Assembly: GCA_031384695.1 (NCBI GenBank)
Contig: JANNAV010000351.1
Location: forward strand, 1 to 18,313
DNA from: JANNAV01 sp031384695
GTDB lineage: Bacteria; Pseudomonadota; Alphaproteobacteria; Rhodobacterales; Rhodobacteraceae
DNA length: 18,313 nucleotides
Reading direction: 5' to 3'
Position numbers and translations under genes: made by a program. The notes beneath the pieces were generated by a model. That model was not told where the DNA came from, searched no databases, and saw nothing but the letters and a program-made list of their open reading frames with translations. Below, in pieces: positions 14,608 to 18,313 of this stretch (the first letter of the stretch is position 1; each line of letters starts with the position of its first letter).

Positions 14608-15549
14608 ATGGCAGCACCGGCCCGGATGCAGGCCTGGATATCAGGCTTTCTCGACGCCGCAGCGGCCGAGTTGGACGCCGCCCGCAACACCCAGCTTGCC
14701 TATGGCCGCGACCTCTTGGATTTCGCGGGCTGGCTCGGCCACCACACGCGCGATTTTGCCACCACCCGCCGCGAGGATGTCGAAACCTATCTGATCGCCT
14801 GCGAGGCACAGGGCCTTGCCAAGGCCACCCGCGCCCGCAGGCTTTCCGCCATCCGCCAGTTGTTCCGCTTTGCCCATGACGAAGGCTGGTGCGCCGAGAA
14901 TCCCGCCATCCGCATCAAAGGTCCGGGCAGCCAGAAACACCTGCCCGCAACCCTTTCGGTGGCCGAAGTGGAACAGATCCTCAACGCCGCCCCCGCCTTC
15001 GGGCGCAGCGCCTCCGACAGGTTGCGCAACCGCGCGCTGGTGGAACTGCTTTATGCCACCGGCATGCGGGTTTCCGAACTGGTGGGCCTGCCGGTGGCCG
15101 CCGTGCGCGGCATGCCGCGGATGATCCTCGTCAAAGGCAAGGGCGGCAAAGAGCGGATGGTGCCGCTTTCCACCCCCGCGCGCGACGCGTTGACAGACTG
15201 GCTGGCGCGCTGGGACCAGATCGAAGACGCCGCGCGCAAAACCGGCAAACCCGCCTCGCGCCAGCTGTTCCCCGGCACCGGTGCCGACGGCCACCTGACA
15301 CGCCAGCATTTCTATCTGCTGATCAAGGATATCGCCGGGGCGGGCGGGGTTGATCCGGCCCGCGTCACCCCCCACACCCTGCGCCACGCCTTCGCCACCC
15401 ATCTGCTGGCGGGCGGTGCCGATCTTCGGGTGATCCAGACCCTGCTGGGCCACGCCGATATCGGCACCACCGAGATTTACACCCATGTGCTGGATGATCA
15501 CCTCAAAACCCTCGTGCTGACCAAACACCCCCTCGCCCGCAAGACATGA
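14608..15549 (+). CDS. xerD: Site-specific tyrosine recombinase XerD
   Basis: This 313-residue recombinase, with XerC, resolves chromosome dimers at dif. The N-terminal SAM-like DNA-binding domain (about residues 8-95) includes NTQLAYGRDLLDFAGWL and RARRLSAIRQLFRFAHDEGW. The catalytic domain has Arg154 (ATGMRVSEL), Lys178 (KGKGGKER), His256 and Arg259 (HTLRHAFATHLL), His282 (LLGHADIGTTEIYTH) and nucleophile Tyr291. All catalytic residues are intact and the length is standard. It starts 4 bp after the preceding gene. Its ordinary housekeeping sequence and operon position argue against a phage or integron integrase; XerC cannot be fully excluded by eye. Confidence 0.94.
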   Translation: MAAPARMQAWISGFLDAAAAELDAARNTQLAYGRDLLDFAGWLGHHTRDFATTRREDVETYLIACEAQGLAKATRARRLSAIRQLFRFAHDEGWCAENPAIRIKGPGSQKHLPATLSVAEVEQILNAAPAFGRSASDRLRNRALVELLYATGMRVSELVGLPVAAVRGMPRMILVKGKGGKERMVPLSTPARDALTDWLARWDQIEDAARKTGKPASRQLFPGTGADGHLTRQHFYLLIKDIAGAGGVDPARVTPHTLRHAFATHLLAGGADLRVIQTLLGHADIGTTEIYTHVLDDHLKTLVLTKHPLARKT

Positions 15550-15554
15550 CACCC

Positions 15555-15583
15555 TTGCATCACCGCCCCACCGCCCGCATAAC
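15555..15583 (+). promoter_or_regulatory. Possible promoter of the CNNM/CBS gene
   Basis: TTGCAT (15555-15560), 17 bp and CATAAC (15578-15583) lie in the 76-bp gap after xerD. The -10 matches four of six consensus bases and the -35 three of six. A candidate only. Confidence 0.28.
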
Positions 15584-15625
15584 CTGAATTCCCTCCGCGC
15601 GCGCCGCCCGGCGCATCAGCCATTG

Positions 15626-16948
15626 ATGGACCCTATGGACACCGCTCTGCTCGACTCCGCTTTCTGGTTTACTGCCCTTGGCATTGCAATCCTTCTGGCG
15701 ATCTCGGCGTTCTTCTCCGCCTCCGAAACCGCCCTGACAGCCGCCTCGCGCGGCAAGCTGAAAGCCCAGGCCGACAAAGGCTCCGAGGGGGCTGCCACGG
15801 CCCTGAAAATCACCGAAGACAGCGAACGGATGATCGGCGCGCTGCTGCTTGGCAACAACGTGGCTAACATTCTGTCCGCAGCCCTCGCCACAGCCCTTCT
15901 GACCCGGATGTTCGGTGACAGCGGCGTTGCCATCGCCACCGGTGTGATGACCGCTCTGGTTCTGGTGTTTGGCGAGGTGTTGCCAAAAACGCTGGCGATC
16001 ACCTACCCGGAATCCGCGGCCACCAAAGTGGCCCCTCTGGTGCGCTTGCTGATCCTGTTGTTTTCGCCTGTGGTTACGGTGGTGCGGGCTTTGGTGCGGG
16101 GCATTCTGCGCCTGTTCGGCGTCCGCGCCGATCCGAACAGCAAATTCCTCGCCCTGCGCGAAGAAATTCTCGGCGCCATCACCCTTGGCCATTCCGAAGG
16201 CGCCGTCGAAAAGGAACACCGCGACCGCCTTCTGGGTGCCTTTGATCTCTCAGACCGCACCGTGGACGAAATCATGCGCCATCGCCGCCAGATCGAGATG
16301 ATCGACGCCGATCTGCCCCCCGATCAGATCATCACCCAGGTGCTCGCCTCGCCCCATTCGCGCATGCCGCTGTTTCGCGGCGATGACGAGAATATCCTTG
16401 GCGTGCTGCATGCAAAAGATCTGCTGCGCGAAGTCAACCGGCTGGTGCGCGGGGCCGATGGCAAAGGCGGCGGCTCGATTGCCGGGCTCGATGTGGTCAA
16501 GGTGGCGATGAAGCCCTATTTCATCCCCGATACCACCTCGCTCGATGAACAGATGCGCGAATTTCTCAAACGCCACACCCATTTCGCGCTGGTGGTCGAT
16601 GAATATGGCAGCCTGCAGGGCCTGATCACCCTCGAAGACATCCTCGAAGAGATCGTCGGCGACATCACCGACGAATTTGACGTAATCGAGCGGGATTCCG
16701 GCCTGAAACGCACCGAGACCGGCGATTATCTGGTGGACGGCGCCATGACGATCCGCGATCTGAACCGCGCCACCGACTGGAGCCTGCCCGATGACGAAGC
16801 CAACACCGTGGCAGGCCTGGTGATCCACGAAGCACAGATGATCCCCAACGAAGGCCAGACCTTCAGCTTTCACGGCTTCCGCTTTGAGGTGGCACAGCGC
16901 CGCGAGAACCGCCTGACCAAACTCAAGGTGCGGCCGCTGCACGAGTAA
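15626..16948 (+). CDS. CNNM/DUF21-CBS-CorC_HlyC membrane protein
   Basis: This 440-residue protein has an N-terminal DUF21 (CNNM) membrane domain. Its hydrophobic helices start FWFTALGIAILLAISAFFSASETALTAASRGK, then LLLGNNVANILSAALATALL, a third with GVMTALVLVFGEVLPKTLA, and LLILLFSPVVTVVRAL. Two CBS domains follow (about residues 210-345; SRMPLFRGDDENILGVLHAKDLL and HFALVVDEYGSLQGLITLEDILEEIVGDITDEFD). The C-terminal CorC/HlyC domain (about 355-440) has TGDYLVDGAMTIRDLN and ends in VRPLHE. Relatives are linked to Mg2+/Co2+ efflux or homeostasis, although often called haemolysin in databases. ATG codons at 15626 and 15635 are both possible starts. It converges on the RTX-Hint gene with only 12 bp between stops. 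Confidence 0.93.
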   Translation: MDPMDTALLDSAFWFTALGIAILLAISAFFSASETALTAASRGKLKAQADKGSEGAATALKITEDSERMIGALLLGNNVANILSAALATALLTRMFGDSGVAIATGVMTALVLVFGEVLPKTLAITYPESAATKVAPLVRLLILLFSPVVTVVRALVRGILRLFGVRADPNSKFLALREEILGAITLGHSEGAVEKEHRDRLLGAFDLSDRTVDEIMRHRRQIEMIDADLPPDQIITQVLASPHSRMPLFRGDDENILGVLHAKDLLREVNRLVRGADGKGGGSIAGLDVVKVAMKPYFIPDTTSLDEQMREFLKRHTHFALVVDEYGSLQGLITLEDILEEIVGDITDEFDVIERDSGLKRTETGDYLVDGAMTIRDLNRATDWSLPDDEANTVAGLVIHEAQMIPNEGQTFSFHGFRFEVAQRRENRLTKLKVRPLHE

Positions 16949-16960
16949 CCCCGCGCGCCC

Positions 16961-18313
16961 TCACGCCGCCAGCAACACCCGCGCCTCATGCGATTTCAGC
17001 GTGACCCGCGCCGCGTCGAACTGCGCAAAGCCGCCGTCGCAGGCCAGTTGCGGGAACAGCTTGACCAACTCCTCGCGCTGGTCGTCGTCCATCCCCGCCA
17101 AGGTGCGATCCCCCGGCTGAAAGCTTTCGCTCCAGGCACCATTGGCCCGGATAACCTCGTGCTGATCAAACATGATGTGCAGATAACGCACCTCCGCCAC
17201 CGCCACCGCCGACACCCCCGGCAGGCCCAGCAGATGCACCGCCCGCACCAGAACCTCGTCGCTGCCAAACAGCAACTCGGCCCGTGGCCCGGTGATCAGC
17301 ATCCGGTGCTGGCGCGACACCAGCATGTCACGATCAGGCTGGTTCAGGCCAAGCGCGCCCTGCCGGATCAGCACCGGCTGCAACTTCGGGTCTTTGCGCA
17401 AAGACGCCGCCCCAAGCCGCTTTGATCCGATCCAGCGGATCGGCTGCAACCCATGGTCGCGCGTCTGAACCAGATCGCCCACCTGCATCGCCTCGACCAG
17501 CGCCGCTCCCTTGGCCGTGTCAATCAAAGTGCCCGGCGTAAAGCACGAGATGATGGTTTCGATGTTCATGAAGGTCAGCGTGCCGATGACGACGCCGTTG
17601 ATATCCAGAAACTCGATATAGCCGTTCTCGGGGTTCTGCGCGCTGCGCACGATATGGTGCCGCCCCAGCCCCGACAGATCAATCACATCGGTTTCCGTGC
17701 CGCTTTCCGCCCCGTCAATGACATCGCCGATGCCACCATAGAACGTGTCCGACCCGTCACCACCACTCAGAAAGTCGGCACCGGTGCCACCCACCAGCGA
17801 ATCTTCGCCGTCACCGCCATAAAGGCTGTCCGCACCATCGCCACCCAAAAGGCTGTCACTGCCAAGGCCCCCCAGCAGCGTATCGTTGCCGGTGCCACCG
17901 TCCAACAGATCGTTGTCCGCGCCGCCATCCAGACTGTCAGCGCCATCGCCGCCGAGCAACTGGTCCTCGCCGCTGCCACCTGTCAGGCTGTCATTGCCAA
18001 GGCCGCCCAACAGCGTGTCGTGGCCAGTGCCGCCGTCCAGCAGATCATTATCCGCCCCGCCATCCAGACTGTCCGCGCCATCGCCACCGAAAAGCTGGTC
18101 GGTGCCGCTGCCGCCCGCCAGACTGTCATCGCCCAAACCGCCCAACAGCGTGTCATTGCCAATGCCGCCGTCCAGCAGATCATTATCCGCCCCGCCGTCC
18201 AGACTGTCGTTGCCATCGCCACCAAACAGCTGATCCGCGCCACTGCCACCCGTCAGCCCATCATCGCCAAGGCCCCCCAGCAACGTATCATTGCCGATGC
18301 CGCCATCCAGCAG
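16961..18313 (-). CDS. RTX-repeat protein with C-terminal Hint domain, N-terminus beyond window
   Basis: The frame is open to the right edge, so at least 450 residues are present and the start is missing. The first ~200 residues are dense GGxGxDxL calcium-binding nonapeptides arranged in 45-residue higher-order units. A bridge (DVIDLSGLGRHHIV, then NGVVIGTLTFMNIETI) leads to a Hint domain beginning at the cysteine codon 17543-17545 in ISCFTPGTLIDTAKG. It continues with ALVEAMQVGDLVQTRDHGLQPIRWIG, LVSRQHRMLI, VRAVHLLGL and YLHIMFDQHEVIRANGAWSESF, and ends EARVLLAA. This matches the Hint_2-type domains common in alphaproteobacterial RTX proteins. The conserved Cys and the later His-containing blocks suggest possible self-cleavage, but activity is not established. 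The protein is presumably secreted by a type I system encoded elsewhere. Confidence 0.92.
   Translation of the reverse strand: MLDGGIGNDTLLGGLGDDGLTGGSGADQLFGGDGNDSLDGGADNDLLDGGIGNDTLLGGLGDDSLAGGSGTDQLFGGDGADSLDGGADNDLLDGGTGHDTLLGGLGNDSLTGGSGEDQLLGGDGADSLDGGADNDLLDGGTGNDTLLGGLGSDSLLGGDGADSLYGGDGEDSLVGGTGADFLSGGDGSDTFYGGIGDVIDGAESGTETDVIDLSGLGRHHIVRSAQNPENGYIEFLDINGVVIGTLTFMNIETIISCFTPGTLIDTAKGAALVEAMQVGDLVQTRDHGLQPIRWIGSKRLGAASLRKDPKLQPVLIRQGALGLNQPDRDMLVSRQHRMLITGPRAELLFGSDEVLVRAVHLLGLPGVSAVAVAEVRYLHIMFDQHEVIRANGAWSESFQPGDRTLAGMDDDQREELVKLFPQLACDGGFAQFDAARVTLKSHEARVLLAA
17774..18313 (-). repeat. 135-bp (45-residue) higher-order RTX repeat units
   Basis: Within the RTX-Hint gene, units 18179-18313, 18044-18178 and 17909-18043 are full-length, and a fourth (17774-17908) diverges after its first ~20 residues. 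Each begins LLDGGxGxDTLLGGLGxD and ends DSLDGGADND. Units differ mainly at third codon positions and a few variable residues (IGN/TGH, SGA/SGT/SGE). The array continues past the window edge. Confidence 0.93.

Noticed and set aside
14608..15549. Tyrosine recombinase as marker of a mobile element
   Set aside because: Sequence and operon context are those of housekeeping XerD; no cargo, cassette array or att-like repeats.
14641..15552. 303-codon minus-strand open frame
   Set aside because: Antisense shadow of xerD, whose catalytic residues are all intact in the plus frame.

Overview
This 18.3 kb window looks like chromosomal DNA from a GC-rich alphaproteobacterium, most likely in the Rhodobacteraceae/Paracoccaceae. 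The evidence is the strong GC bias, a two-domain cold-shock protein next to a DUF192 gene, a pdxH/fabI divergent pair, an aroK-aroB pair divergent from a xerD operon, and several RTX proteins, one carrying an alphaproteobacterial-type C-terminal Hint domain. No phage, IS element, CRISPR array or plasmid gene was seen.

Layout. Positions 1-1275 (minus strand) hold the 5' part of selO, a tRNA-Pro(TGG) with encoded CCA, four 17-bp tandem repeats just upstream of that tRNA, a strong terminator hairpin, and a small RTX protein gene split by a one-base frameshift in a homopolymer. Positions 1467-3167 (minus) hold a secreted DUF192 protein, a double cold-shock-domain protein and pdxH. Positions 3252-8398 (plus) hold fabI, a LysE/RhtB exporter and gpt (tightly packed, probably one operon), then a class I/II aminotransferase and a PpiD-like periplasmic folding factor, closed by a perfect 13-bp inverted repeat. 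Positions 8473-12690 (minus) hold aroK and aroB (shikimate pathway), an unrecognised small exported protein and a serralysin-type RTX metalloprotease. Positions 12932-16948 (plus) hold a 44-residue membrane peptide, a 515-residue unrecognised exported protein, xerD and a CNNM/CBS (CorC/HlyC-type) membrane protein. From 16961 to the right edge (minus) is the C-terminal part of a long RTX-repeat protein ending in a Hint domain.

How the genes fit together. Most are housekeeping: PLP salvage (pdxH), fatty acid elongation (fabI), purine salvage (gpt), chorismate synthesis (aroK, aroB), envelope protein folding (ppiD) and chromosome dimer resolution (xerD). Three separate RTX genes (small and frameshifted; metalloprotease; Hint-terminated) sit among them. 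Such proteins normally leave the cell through a type I secretion system, but no ABC exporter, membrane fusion protein or TolC gene is present here, so export would depend on genes elsewhere. The least explained parts are the iterated dyads upstream of tRNA-Pro, the frameshifted RTX gene, the exported protein between aroB and the protease, and the small-membrane-peptide/exported-protein pair ahead of xerD. None amounts to a demonstrably new system from sequence alone.
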